A stretch of 64,000 bases of DNA, from contig CM051455.1 of NCBI GenBank assembly GCA_028274465.1, forward strand, positions 43,727,129 to 43,791,128, in the 5' to 3' direction. Below are positions 23,801 through 33,521 of the stretch, piece by piece. The notes below the pieces were generated by a model that searched no databases, was not told the origin of the DNA, and saw only the letters and a program-made list of their open reading frames with translations. The DNA is from Plantago ovata. Taxonomy: Eukaryota; Streptophyta; Magnoliopsida; Lamiales; Plantaginaceae. Each line of letters opens with the position of its first letter. Position 1 is the stretch's first letter. The translations under genes and the position numbers were made by a program.

Positions 23801-25078
23801 CTTTTTTTCTTGATTTCTTTTTTGCAGAGAAGGAGAATTCCCATCAAACTCATGTAAGATTATTTCCTGTACATTTATTAAACTATCATTTTTTTTTCCG
23901 ACTTGTGAAGTAATAGAGCCATTTTTATTGCTTTATAGTTCATGACCTCCTTGGACACAATCCCTTCTTTGCTGAACATACACCTGTGTCATCCACAAGT
24001 CATCCTTGTCCATACATTGCCTATATCGGACCTATTCATCCTTCTTCTTCAACATCAAATGGGAGTGTTTCAGATGGATCTAGTTTTAATAATCACTGGA
24101 GAGGCCAAGCTGTTACAAATGAAGGTCCCAGTTCATATGCTTTCCCCACCATGGATGTACCTTATAATGGTTGGTTTGCTTTAAGTCGTCGTTTGGATCA
24201 AGCCCCAATTCCATCAGTGCCTCAAAGAACAGCTAGGAGCAGTTCTGAAATTTCAAGACATGGGATGCACCCATACACTTTTGGTCACAGGTTAGTTCTT
24301 CACTTCATTTATTGTTTGATAATTCATACAGCCTTAGTTAATGGGGGAGGAGGGGGGGGGGGTCACTTTTCATTGGTATTGTACACAGCTTCTGTATGCC
24401 TCAAATAAGGAAAAATAAGTAAAATAAAGGAAGATACACCTAGAAACTTCAAATCACTATTTGAAAAACAGGCAAGCTCCACCACCAAAGAGCTCAAACC
24501 CCGCTGACAGCCACTCCATCTACAGTTTGTTAAAGATTTTTGTTCTGAGTTGAAAGTGACTAATAATTGAATCATTGTTACCATGTATCTTTTGAGCTGC
24601 GGAAGTTAACATTGGCATATCTTGTGACAGTTCTGCTAGTAGAGCTCCGAGCTCCATTACATCAACAATGCCTCCACCTTTTGCTAATTCCCAAACCCGG
24701 CCTCGTGAACGTACTCCCCTTCAAGCTTATTTTCATCAATCTGGCAATAATCCACCGCCTCGTACGCCACTTATGTCTGCAAGAAGATCCAGGACTTCAG
24801 GTACTGTTACACCAGTTGCCCCACCATTAGATCAGTCTGGTGGTATCTACTTTGTCTCATCAAGCTCATCCGGAAGAACATATCAAGAACCAGAAATTAC
24901 CGTTAGAGATCGGTTCCATTCATGGGAGCGAGAACACCAGCCATCCTACCCCGTGAGCCAAGTTGATCGAGATTCTTCAATATGGGGGCCATTTCACCCG
25001 CCAGCCAGTGGGTCTGATGCTGCAATGAGATCTGGAATTTTCCGCCAGAGACATGGATCGTCTCAAAATCGGTCATAG
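20803..25078 (+). CDS. RFI2: RFI2-like RING-H2 E3 ubiquitin ligase
   Basis: A predicted E3 ubiquitin ligase similar to Arabidopsis RFI2 (RED AND FAR-RED INSENSITIVE 2), a nuclear RING protein in phytochrome signalling and flowering. Six exons join in frame: 20803-20971, 21861-22030, 22942-22988, 23828-23853, 23939-24290 and 24631-25078; 403 residues. After an acidic Gly-rich leader comes a RING-H2 domain with all eight ligands: C30, C33, C49, H51, H54, C57, C70, C73 (CSIC...CGHQFHLDC...CPNC). GQWLYGNG and PEFTMEDW follow, both characteristic of RFI2 relatives. The remainder is disordered and rich in Ser, Pro, His and Arg. The 26-bp fourth exon is unusually short but fits phase and splice sites. 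Intron 5 contains a G-rich homopolymer (about 24340-24362). The family is sure; orthology is from memory. Confidence 0.9.
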
Positions 25079-25900
25079 GTGTGTTATAATGATGTTATAT
25101 CATGGAAAACTTTTAATGCTATGATTGATGAGACACAGTTTTATGTAATGATTGAGAAACTGATCTCTCTATAAGTGTTAAAAGAGCCTGCCTGCCCAGG
25201 CAGAGTTGGAACTACAGCCCGTGGCACCTAAACTGTGCTTTTATGCAGCCGCGTCTGAGTTTGTGTGATGAACTTTGGCTTCCCTCATATGTTTCTATGT
25301 CCTTTGGGGTAATAACATCTGAGATGTTTCGGATTGCAATTCGTTTTAAAGCTCTCAATTATCACCTGTTAAAGATATGCCATGTTACTGTTCTTTCACT
25401 GCTAAAGTTGCCTTGTGTTCCTATGAGTTTATTTACCCCCAGTCCAGTATTGGCACATATTTTTTAAAGAGGAGCCCCAATTTGATATCACACTCTAAGC
25501 AGTTCACAAATAGGCTAAAATAGGGTGTATTTTAGGTATTTTATATGGCAAGGGGTCCAAATCCTACTCTGACAATAAGCAGAATTTGCAGGTATGGGTC
25601 CCGGTAGAACCCAGTGGGCAATCAGTTGATGATGAATGGACAATCGATAATTAACTCATTAAATAAGGTAATTAATACAAATGTTAGAATGTAATTAACT
25701 CATTAAACTATTAAATATCCCAAAAAATAAAGTTAACAGAGTTATTAGCATTTATACAATTATAATTAGCAAGAAAAAACATGTTGTCCATCGGGCCGTG
25801 GTGGGTGGCGGTGGTTCTGGGGCAGTGCAAATGAAGGGAGGCAGATCTGCGTGGTGGTTGTTCACGGCGGCGGTGGGAGGAAGTTGTCGACATCGGCGGC
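25079..25900. other. RFI2-like 3' UTR and spacer
   Basis: The first several hundred bases are probably 3' UTR; 25.48-25.80 kb is AT-rich spacer. The open frame at 25243-25467 has no recognisable content. Confidence 0.45.
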
Positions 25901-25949
25901 GGAGTGTGGTGGCGGTGGATGGATGGGGGTTTTACGGTGGTGGTGGTGG

Positions 25950-26230
25950 AGGAGGGGGTGCGGAGGAGTACGGTGGATTCGACCATGAACCCGCCGCCGT
26001 GGTAGAAGACGAGGAGCAGGAGTTTTTGACCCGGGGAGGCGGATCGGGGCAGGAAAATACGGACGGATATGTTGTTTTGGGGTGAGATAAGGATGTCTTT
26101 GGATCGGACGCCAGTTTCTGGATCTGGTCCGGGTTTGACGAACTGTGTGGGTAAGAGACGTTTGACTTGGCCGTTGGCGTATACGATGAGGTGGGGGCTG
26201 AAATCGAAGAAGACTTGGGTTGATTGTGGT
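25950..26230 (-). pseudogene. Carboxylesterase (CXE, alpha/beta hydrolase) 5' fragment
   Basis: On the minus strand from 26223 the reading STQVFFDFSPHLIVYANGQV continues to KDILISP, VRIFLPR and LLLLVFYHGGGF. This is the start of a plant class I carboxylesterase (the gibberellin-receptor-like CXE family), including the HGGG oxyanion-hole motif at about 25984-25998. Homology stops right after HGGGFMVEST: the next bases are a 35-bp sequence that also occurs just upstream of the fragment (25938-25972 and 26228-26262), and nothing resembling the GDSAG nucleophile elbow follows. It is therefore a truncated, rearranged fragment without catalytic Ser, Asp or His. The Gly-rich plus-strand frames (25798-26278) are its antisense shadow. 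Confidence 0.8.
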
Positions 26231-26897
26231 GGTGGTGGAGGAGGGGGTGCGGAGGAGTACGGCGGGGGTGTTGTGTGAGACAGGGAGGGGCTCGCCGGAG
26301 GCGAAAGTGAGGAGAGCGGAGCCGGTTTGACGGAGTGGTGGAAGGCGGTGGTCGATGGTGGTTGGATGTGATGAGAAGATTAATGGTGGTTTTTAGAGTG
26401 ATGAGAAGAAGGAAGAAGATAGAAGAGAGAGAGATAGTAAAGGATGTCAGGCAGTAGCTTGTAGTCTTTTGCAGGCCTAGTTATAGCTTTTACACCATTT
26501 AGCTAATAGCAAACAAATGTGGGTACTCAATACAAGAATTTGGGTTCATAGTGGACTGAGCACCTAATCTCTCGTGTTCCTATGGCATTATGGCATTAAA
26601 GTGTTTAAATTGGTAATCGCTTAAAGTATATACTTTCGGTCGGTACCTCCTAAAACAGTTGTTACATGTGTGCCATTTTGGACGTCGTATTTCATTTCAT
26701 TGTAGTGAACAATTATTATTATGCGAATAGCCTAAGCAACTATGAAACCATTCCAAATTTAACTCCACAACCCTAATCTGGATACAATCAAATCATCCAT
26801 GGCGATCTATAAGTGTGGTCATGATAAATGGTGATCTATAAGGCTTGGCTAAGATGTAAAGGAGTATCATGAGGTGAGCTCGTGGTTTCTTGAACCG

Positions 26898-27200
26898 CTA
26901 CGTTGCGTGAACATTGGGGGTATTAGAAGTTGAGCGAGAAGGTGAAGGTGTGGGAGGAGTTAAATGTGGTGGCTTATTAGGAGGTGGTGATTTTGATATC
27001 AATTTTCCATGACTTGATAGCCACTGGTCCACGGTTGGGTTGGATTTGGTCAGGCCTCTTTTCACCAACTTTTATGGTTTTTTCTTAATAGGTGCTGTTG
27101 GTTTGAGATTAAGAAGAACGGAGAGCCTTCGTTTACTTGATGGACCAGAGGCGTTGAGTAGTTCTTTTGCGAGTAAGGGAGAGAACTAGCTAATCGCCAT
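26898..27200 (-). pseudogene. Possible broken gene fragment, unrecognised
   Basis: The minus strand from an ATG at 27200 reads a protein-like sequence (LAKELLNASGPSSKRRLSVL, then LKPTAPIKKKP, VDQWLSSHGKLI, and a Pro/Ser/Thr-rich tail) to a TAG at 26898, but with two further in-frame stops (TAG near the start, TAA after IKKKP). The composition looks coding, yet I recognise no family. It could be an exon remnant of a nuclear basic protein or chance. Confidence 0.25.
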
Positions 27201-27917
27201 CGGTGATGGGGTATGATGAGGAGTTTCTTTCCGATGACAAGGCTAAGAAGTAAGAAATGGATTAAGGTGAGGGACACAAATGTTGTTTTTGGGAAATAAT
27301 TGTAAGTTTGCACTGTATTTTTGGGGATGATGATAATTACATGGGCAATCGTATAATGTTGGGATGTTTCATTTTCGAGAATGGAAGTATTGGTCGTCGA
27401 TTGCTAGTCAGGTTGGGTATTACATGATGTTTTGGCCGCGCCTCCCGATTGGGTCAACTGTTGTTTGAAGACGAACCTTTTTTTTAAGGAAATGGCAATT
27501 GCTCAATTATCACAGTAAGCAGAGTCTTGCATGTACAATCATCGGCATGGCTCCCAAGTATTTTGGCAGCAACAACATAAATTTTGTGGAAGTCAATGGT
27601 CAGTCGTTTGGCACACAATGCCAGAGCGCTGGATACATTTTTACACGGTTGTCTCCTAAGACTAAAAATTCCTGTATGAGAAAATTACATTTTAGAGGGT
27701 GCACTGGACCGTTTGATTGAAGATGGGAAATCAATCTATCTAAGGGTTAATTAAGATGAAATTCTTTCACAAAAGAATACATTGCAAAACAATTAACGTT
27801 AGATTCCAGTACAGATAAAATGATGGAAAAATGCTCAGATCTATGTAAAAGCGAGCAAATCAAAGAAACAGAGAGAAACACCGGCATGGCTGCTGACACA
27901 GGGGTCCCAACTACATT

Positions 27918-28706
27918 TTACCCTTCTGTCGTTCGCTCTAGAAATAGAGCCTGGCTTAGTATCAGTCTATTGTATGTCACCAACTTAGGAGCTACGTGGT
28001 GTGCCTGCATCTCATTGACAACCTTGGAGACATCAGCTATCCTTCCATCACGAAATAAACCAAGCAACATAAATAATAATGTTATAAGTGAATGTGTTAT
28101 GTTCTAATCCTGCATGAGGAACTTGAAGGTAAAGTTTCCAAGCTTCATCTACGTCACCTTTCTTACAATATCCATCCATGAAGCTACCATAGGTGACTAT
28201 GGTGGGCCTCAAACCAGAATCGAGAACTAAGTTGAAGATTTCTCTTGCCCTCTTCATTTCTCCACGGAGACAATATCCACCAATCAGTGCACTGTACGAT
28301 ACAATATCAGGAGAGACACTTGTTTGTTTCATATCTTCCTACACATGCTCGGCCTCTTTAACCTCTCCTTTCTTGCAATAGGCATCTATTAATGTATTAA
28401 ATGTAAAAACATCTGGAGTGATATCCAGGATGACCATCTGATTTAACAAGTCCTTGGCCTCTTTCCATCTATCGGAATAACATCAGCCTCGAATCAATGA
28501 ATTATAAGTGACGACGTCGGGTGAAATGCCATTGTCATCCATTCGGTGAAAGAGAGAAAGAGCGTCATCAGTAAGAGTATCTTTGCACAATCTATGAATG
28601 ATTGCAGTATAAGCATAAACGTCAGGTTTGCAGCTTCCATTTTCCAGCAAATTAATGGCAGCATGAGTGTTTCCTGCTTTACAGAGTCCATCGATCATAA
28701 CGTCAA
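27918..28706 (-). pseudogene. Pentatricopeptide repeat (PPR) pseudogene, C-terminal part
   Basis: The remnant encodes about six PPR motifs of the P class, which in functional genes bind organellar RNA. From 28698: MIDGLCKAGNTHAAINLLE, PDVYAYTAIIHRLCKD, PDVVTYNSLIRG, then a TGA (28483-28485); the same frame resumes with CYSDRWKEAKDLLNQM, PDVFTFNTLIDAYCKKGEVK, a TAG before EDMKQTSVSPDIVSYSAL and GLRPTIVTYGSFMDGYCKKG. Near 28065 the frame shifts, after which GLFRDGRIADVSKVVNEMQ leads to a stop at 27918. Two in-frame stops, one frameshift and the missing N-terminal repeats and targeting peptide mark it as dead. The surviving codons are all typical of plant restorer-like PPR genes. Confidence 0.9.
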
Positions 28707-29670
28707 ATTTTTATTTGTTTTCTAGATTTATGTGTTTTTGCTTCTGTTCGATCTATGTTATGCTATCTTTACTTGAAATATTTGTGATTATTGAAAACTA
28801 GTGGCTGAATTGATGGTTAATTAGCAACCAAATCTCCCAATTGCTACCTATCCTTTACGGCTTTAATTTAGTTACACACGCTTCTTCAGTTCTCTCACTC
28901 CTCAGACCTGAGTAATTTTCAGCTCGCCGTTAATTTTTTTAAGGTACTTTGGAATTTGTGTTTCCCTTTGGATTCATGTCTAATTTGTAAAGGGGATATA
29001 TGGTAAAGTGTATAAACTATTTTCATTTTGATTTATGGTCCTCTATTTTATTTTTTTTTTATCTTTGAATTCATGTCTAATTTTTCAACTAGTTAAGATA
29101 TTCTTCTTCATTTTACTCTTCATGTCCTTCCAAGTTCTAAGTAGCTCAATTTCGCTTATGTTTTCGGTTTGTTTCTGATTAATTTGCTTGCTGCCTGTGA
29201 TTGTGAGGTACTTCTGTTAGAGTCTGAGTCGAATCTGAACATATTTCACGCTTTCTAGTGGAGCATATATATGCAGCTGTTGATATCACATAATGGAAAA
29301 TTATGAAAAGTTTGGGAAATCTAACAACTTGTCTTCGAGACACTAACGATAAAACTACTCAACTCAGTTGCTAGAGAGACTAGGGAGAGTTTGGAGTGCC
29401 TTTCTCGTTTAGTACTTCTTGCGTTTTGATTGAATTTGTATGAATCTCTTAGCTTCATCTAATCTAATCTATCCGGACTTTACTACTCTCCTTTGTGTGA
29501 AGCGACACCTATGCGATCAAAGCACACACGAGCACATAAGAGACTTGTTTTGACATAGTTGTCCTCAATTCTAACCCTCTCGGTGTGTACCAATCATACT
29601 TACCTTATTTTGTAAACTGAATTAAATGAATAGGAACACGAAGGAGTTCGTTTGTTCCTAACTACTAGAA
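28707..29670. other. Intergenic spacer, nothing recognised
   Basis: AT-rich DNA between the PPR remnant and the topoisomerase fragment. I see no coding sequence, RNA gene or transposon ends. Confidence 0.4.
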
Positions 29671-29912
29671 GTATAACCCAACAGGCATTATTGACAATGT
29701 GAGGCTATTGCTGAATAATGTGGTATTGGTGCTTATGCATCCATTCCATGGTATAAAGAATTTGGTGGAACAATTAAGGAAACTGCAACAAATATGTTGG
29801 GAATACCTACACTGTCACCGGAGTAATAAAGCATCTGGATAAGAAAACTGTACAAATAACTGAGCTTCCAATTGGGAGGGGGGGGGGGGGATTTGAAGAT
29901 TATGGATGTATA
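29671..29912 (+). pseudogene. DNA topoisomerase II fragment
   Basis: A short stretch matches the DNA breakage/reunion part of eukaryotic topoisomerase II: YNPTGIIDNVRLLLNN from 29671, then (shifted) WYKEFGGTIKETAT, then shifted again YTVTGVIKHLDKKTVQITEL followed by PIG, just before the expected RRWTxDYK. At least two frameshifts are needed and the RRW motif is replaced by a G run (about 29876-29890). No introns or other exons are nearby, so this is a small dead fragment, perhaps from a transposon-captured or retroposed copy. Confidence 0.72.
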
Positions 29913-30318
29913 GACTATCAGGTGATACTGTGACAGAAGCAGATAACATTCCAGAGGTTGAGAGTGAGTGATGATGATTCCGAGAGTTGTTGTAGAGATT
30001 GTGGGGGTTGTGAGTGAGTCTTACTCATTTTCTTGTGAATTGGTGGTATTTAACTTGCTGTTTTCTTTATCAGTCATGACTGTTTCATATGGTGTTGACA
30101 TGAAAAATATTAGATGGTGCGGAATTCTCTAGGTTATTTTGAGCAAATTTTCAACTTTCCAGTTTCCACAACACACGTGAACATGATCTATTTATTCCTA
30201 ATTTTTCCACAACAGAGATACTAGTACTACATGTCAAATACCTCTGTCTTACTCTTATACATGAAATGAAACATTGTAGTAATTGACTAATTATGTGGTT
30301 TTTGTTATCATGTAAATC

Positions 30319-31782
30319 ATGAATGTGTATGATAACTGGGAAAAGCTAGTTGGCGCTGTTATTCAGAGGGAAAAGGATCACCTACTCGCTCGCTGCGATA
30401 GCAACTCAACTTCTTTCTCCGACGACCTTCGCTCACCACGTCTTAGTTTCTTACATCACTGGTAATGACATTAGTTGTTCTGTTATTTCAGATTACTGAT
30501 CACCCACATGAATATGATCACCCCAGGAGCTTGTTTGTTCTGAATTAATCAGAGTTTATGATCGATGTAGGAGTGCGGCCCCCTATACAGTTTGCAGAAA
30601 TAAAGAAGGCAACAAGAAACTTCGAGCCTGACGAGCTATCCGATAAATTAGGCTTTTCCGGATGGCTGGACGAGGACACTCTTACTACTGCAAATCCTGG
30701 AACTGGAACAAAGGTTGCTGTCCAAGTTCTTAGGCCATACGGCGCGCGCTGGAGCATACAGCCTGGTTGGTGAGTGCCTGTCTTTTAATTGTTTCCTGAT
30801 GCCTAGCTCCATTGTTCAATTTCTATTTCACTCAAGTATTAACTTCAATTTTGCAGGGTGAACTTAACTATCTGAGTCAGATTTATCATCCGAACATTGC
30901 TATGATTGTCGGGTGTTGCTCGGGGGAATATAACCTTGTTTTGGTATCTGAAAGGAAGCTTGAACATGCATTTGTTCACAAGAAGTAAATATTATGCTCT
31001 AGATAGAACAAAGCTAAATGTTCTCATTTGACATACTATTAGTAGTAGTAATTTACTTTCTTTTTTCTTTTTTAGTCAGGAGATTATGAATTTTCTTGGG
31101 CTACAAGAGTAAAAGTGGCTGCTGGTGCTGCTAGAGCTCTCTCTTTCGTGCATAACAGGGAATTACCAGTTCGACACCGAGATTTTAAAACCAGTGATAT
31201 TCTTTTGGATGAGGTATGCTCTGAAACTTAATGATTTTTAGAAGAAAATTACACCAAGATTTCATCTGCTCATACAATCTGATCATCAATGGTTGCAGGA
31301 ATTGAATGCCAAATTGTTCCTCTTTGTGGGAGCCAGGGACCGCAATGGTACACCTGGTTACGTCGCACCAGAATATTTGATGACAGGTCTGTCCGGCTCA
31401 CCTGAGGGCTGAGTAGTATGATTTCTGCCTCTATGTATATATTATTCATCCAAGTGAAGTCATGTACATATTGACAGGTCGGTCGACAACAAAATGCAAT
31501 GTGTATAGCTTTGGTGTTGTTTTACTGGAATTACTAGTCGGTCATCGTGTTAATAATGCATCAGAGTTCTTCACGGAAACCGTGGAGAATTGGGCAAAAC
31601 ACAATTTTGGTGACAAGAGAAGCTGCCTGGAGGCTATGGACGACAGATTAAAGGGGGGCCAAAGCAATTGCCCGCTGAAAGAAGCATATAAGGTCGGAAA
31701 ACTTGCTATCAAGTGCCTAAATACAAAACCAAGATGAAGACCAAACATGGCTGATGTCTTATTTGCTCTAGAATATCTCTAA
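30319..31782 (+). pseudogene. Receptor-like cytoplasmic kinase pseudogene (tandem copy 1)
   Basis: Same exon layout as the intact copy downstream: exon 1 from ATG 30319 (MNVYDNWEKLVGAVIQREKD), exon 2 ([20 protein letters not shown]) about 30570-30770, exon 3 from 30857 (GELNYLSQIYHPNI), exon 4 31080-31213, exon 5 31299-31386, exon 6 31478-31782. Exon 1 ends in the wrong phase at its only good donor, exon 2 has no in-phase donor, exon 3 runs into TAA without one, and exon 6 has TGA at 31735 inside KPR*RPNM. Catalytic motifs are mixed: VAVQ instead of [16 protein letters not shown] intact, DFG replaced by LFV, and a shortened activation loop before APEY. It is a decayed RLCK-VII (PBS1-like) gene. 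Confidence 0.88.
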
Positions 31783-31864
31783 GGTCTGCTATACGCTAAG
31801 AAAAGATAACCAGGTTTTTTTTGTATAGTATCACACAACGCATTCGCTTGATGAACCTGTATAC

Positions 31865-32435
31865 TGTTGGTGATTTTAGTGTCATCAATTCATTTTAGTA
31901 GTAATGTGATCTGCTAGAGACTGATGCGATCTCTCGTTGAGCTCGGAACAAGTTTGGGTAGTGCGGAGTGCACGCTTGTTGAGCCAACGAGTTATCGACC
32001 ACGAATACGAAGCGGGGGTCAAGGGGGTTGCGCCCCCTTGCGGGGTCGAGGGGCAGCGCCCCTCGCGGGGCTGCAAGGGGCAGCGCCCCTGTACGGGGTT
32101 GCGAGGGGCAGCGCCCCTGCGGGGTTCCAAGGGGCGTAGCCCCTGGCTGGACCTTTCGTTCATAACACTTCGTTCTGAACAGATACACCACTTCGTTCAC
32201 ACCTTTTCGCTTCTATTTATTGAAGTGATCAGTCTCCAAAACAAGAATAACGAAAACTCATACATGCTCTCTACTTTCTGATCGAAATTCATATTGCCTG
32301 AATAAGATTGCCTTCTTGGATTATCCCAACAAGGAATTCGTGTAACAACTGTAGGGTCGAATTATCTTGTTTGGAAAGTGACAACACGATCCAAAGAAGT
32401 ATTCCAAGATTATCACCCCCTATATATTACCAACA
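31865..32435. mobile_element. Solo LTR, 571 bp, with GC-rich palindrome array
   Basis: The ends are TGTTGGT and ACCAACA (7-bp perfect inverted repeat), flanked by an exact 5-bp duplication TATAC (31860-31864 and 32436-32440). It contains no coding sequence, so it is a solo LTR; orientation is unsettled. The middle (32016-32145) is a GC-rich array of AGGGGCAGCGCCCCT-type palindromes, in sharp contrast to its AT-rich surroundings. Open frames on both strands (31885-32281) arise from this array. The element starts about 80 bp past the end of the kinase pseudogene. Confidence 0.88.
32016..32145. repeat. Array of five AGGGGCAGCGCCCCT-type palindromes
   Basis: Five units of 24-34 bp, each with a 14-16 nt self-complementary core (GGGGCAGCGCCCC or GGGGCGTAGCCCC) joined by CGGGGTTGC-like spacers. 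Strong hairpins are expected in single-stranded DNA or RNA. Confidence 0.92.
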
Positions 32436-32440
32436 TATAC

Positions 32441-33521
32441 ATGGCCTGTCAGGCTAGCTTTGAAAAGCTATACTATTTACACTGCTTCTAAGATGTCTTC
32501 TGTCTCAAACTGATACGTACAGTATAGTTTTGTTACTCGGTATCAAGTACAGAAGTAATATAGAACTCTAGTTAGCTAGAGACCTTGCTTAATGTGTTCA
32601 TAAGCTCAGGAAAAACAAAGAAACTTAACTCATAATATGTCATGATTATGGTTGAGAATTTGAGATTTATGCTGAACTAGAAATTAATGAAAGTATTTAG
32701 GGGTATGTCCATATTGTCTCATAAGAAATCAGAGAGTGACATATGATCAGTTCAGACCCCATTCCATGTCCAAAGTGGCTGAGACTGAGATTCAGCATAC
32801 TTTAGGAACCTGCAAGAGAAATGTGATGCAGTAAGGACCAAGGAGGATGAGTAAAAACATCCAACATGCATATAACAGAATTTCATGCAATAACAAGCTG
32901 CTGGTAGTACTGGAGTCGTAAAGCTATATATGTGAAGAAGAAATTTCGAACCAGGTCATTCCAAGATTTGGAACAATGTGAACCCGGTCATTGTAAAATT
33001 GGAGATGTCTATGTTCGATATTAGGTAAAGTGGACCGCAAAATCACCCATGTGGCTCTATTTAATAACAAACCGAGATGGATAGACCATTTTTTTCCAAT
33101 CTGTGGCCGATTGGGTTATAGATTATAGAGGGCGGGTTGGAAAAAAATGTTGACTCATGAATTTTCAACAAAAAAATAGTTGACGGGTGCGGTTAGAAAT
33201 ACTTTAAAAAACTTAAAACTTTCTTACCAATAAAATTCTAATTTCCCTATAAACAAAGTCTACAATTAAAAGACCTAGCCAAAAAAAAAAAAAAAAGGGA
33301 AAATCCAGAGAAATAACAAGATTTTCATGGGGACCTCCTGCTAGCGCAAGTAACTGTCTTCTTGTGTTCAATTTCCACAAAAGCGTGTCAAATCTGGGAA
33401 GGAAACGAATTGGTCTCCAGTCTCTACACTATTGACTAATTCAGTATTAGTCTATTCTTTACTACTACTGCTGGAAATGGAAACTGAAGGGAGCTAGATA
33501 GTTGATTTTTGATCTTGTTCG
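32441..33521. other. Intergenic region and promoter of the second kinase gene
   Basis: AT-rich, without coding sequence or element ends that I can define. The last 150 bp should include the promoter and 5' UTR of the pseudokinase gene. Confidence 0.4.

Noticed and set aside
25798..26278. Glycine-rich protein gene on the plus strand
   Set aside because: Gly runs come from GGT/GGA-rich antisense of the carboxylesterase fragment; the minus strand gives a real family match.
31885..32281. Pro/Ala/Gly-rich proteins on either strand
   Set aside because: They are translations of the GC-rich palindrome array inside a solo LTR.
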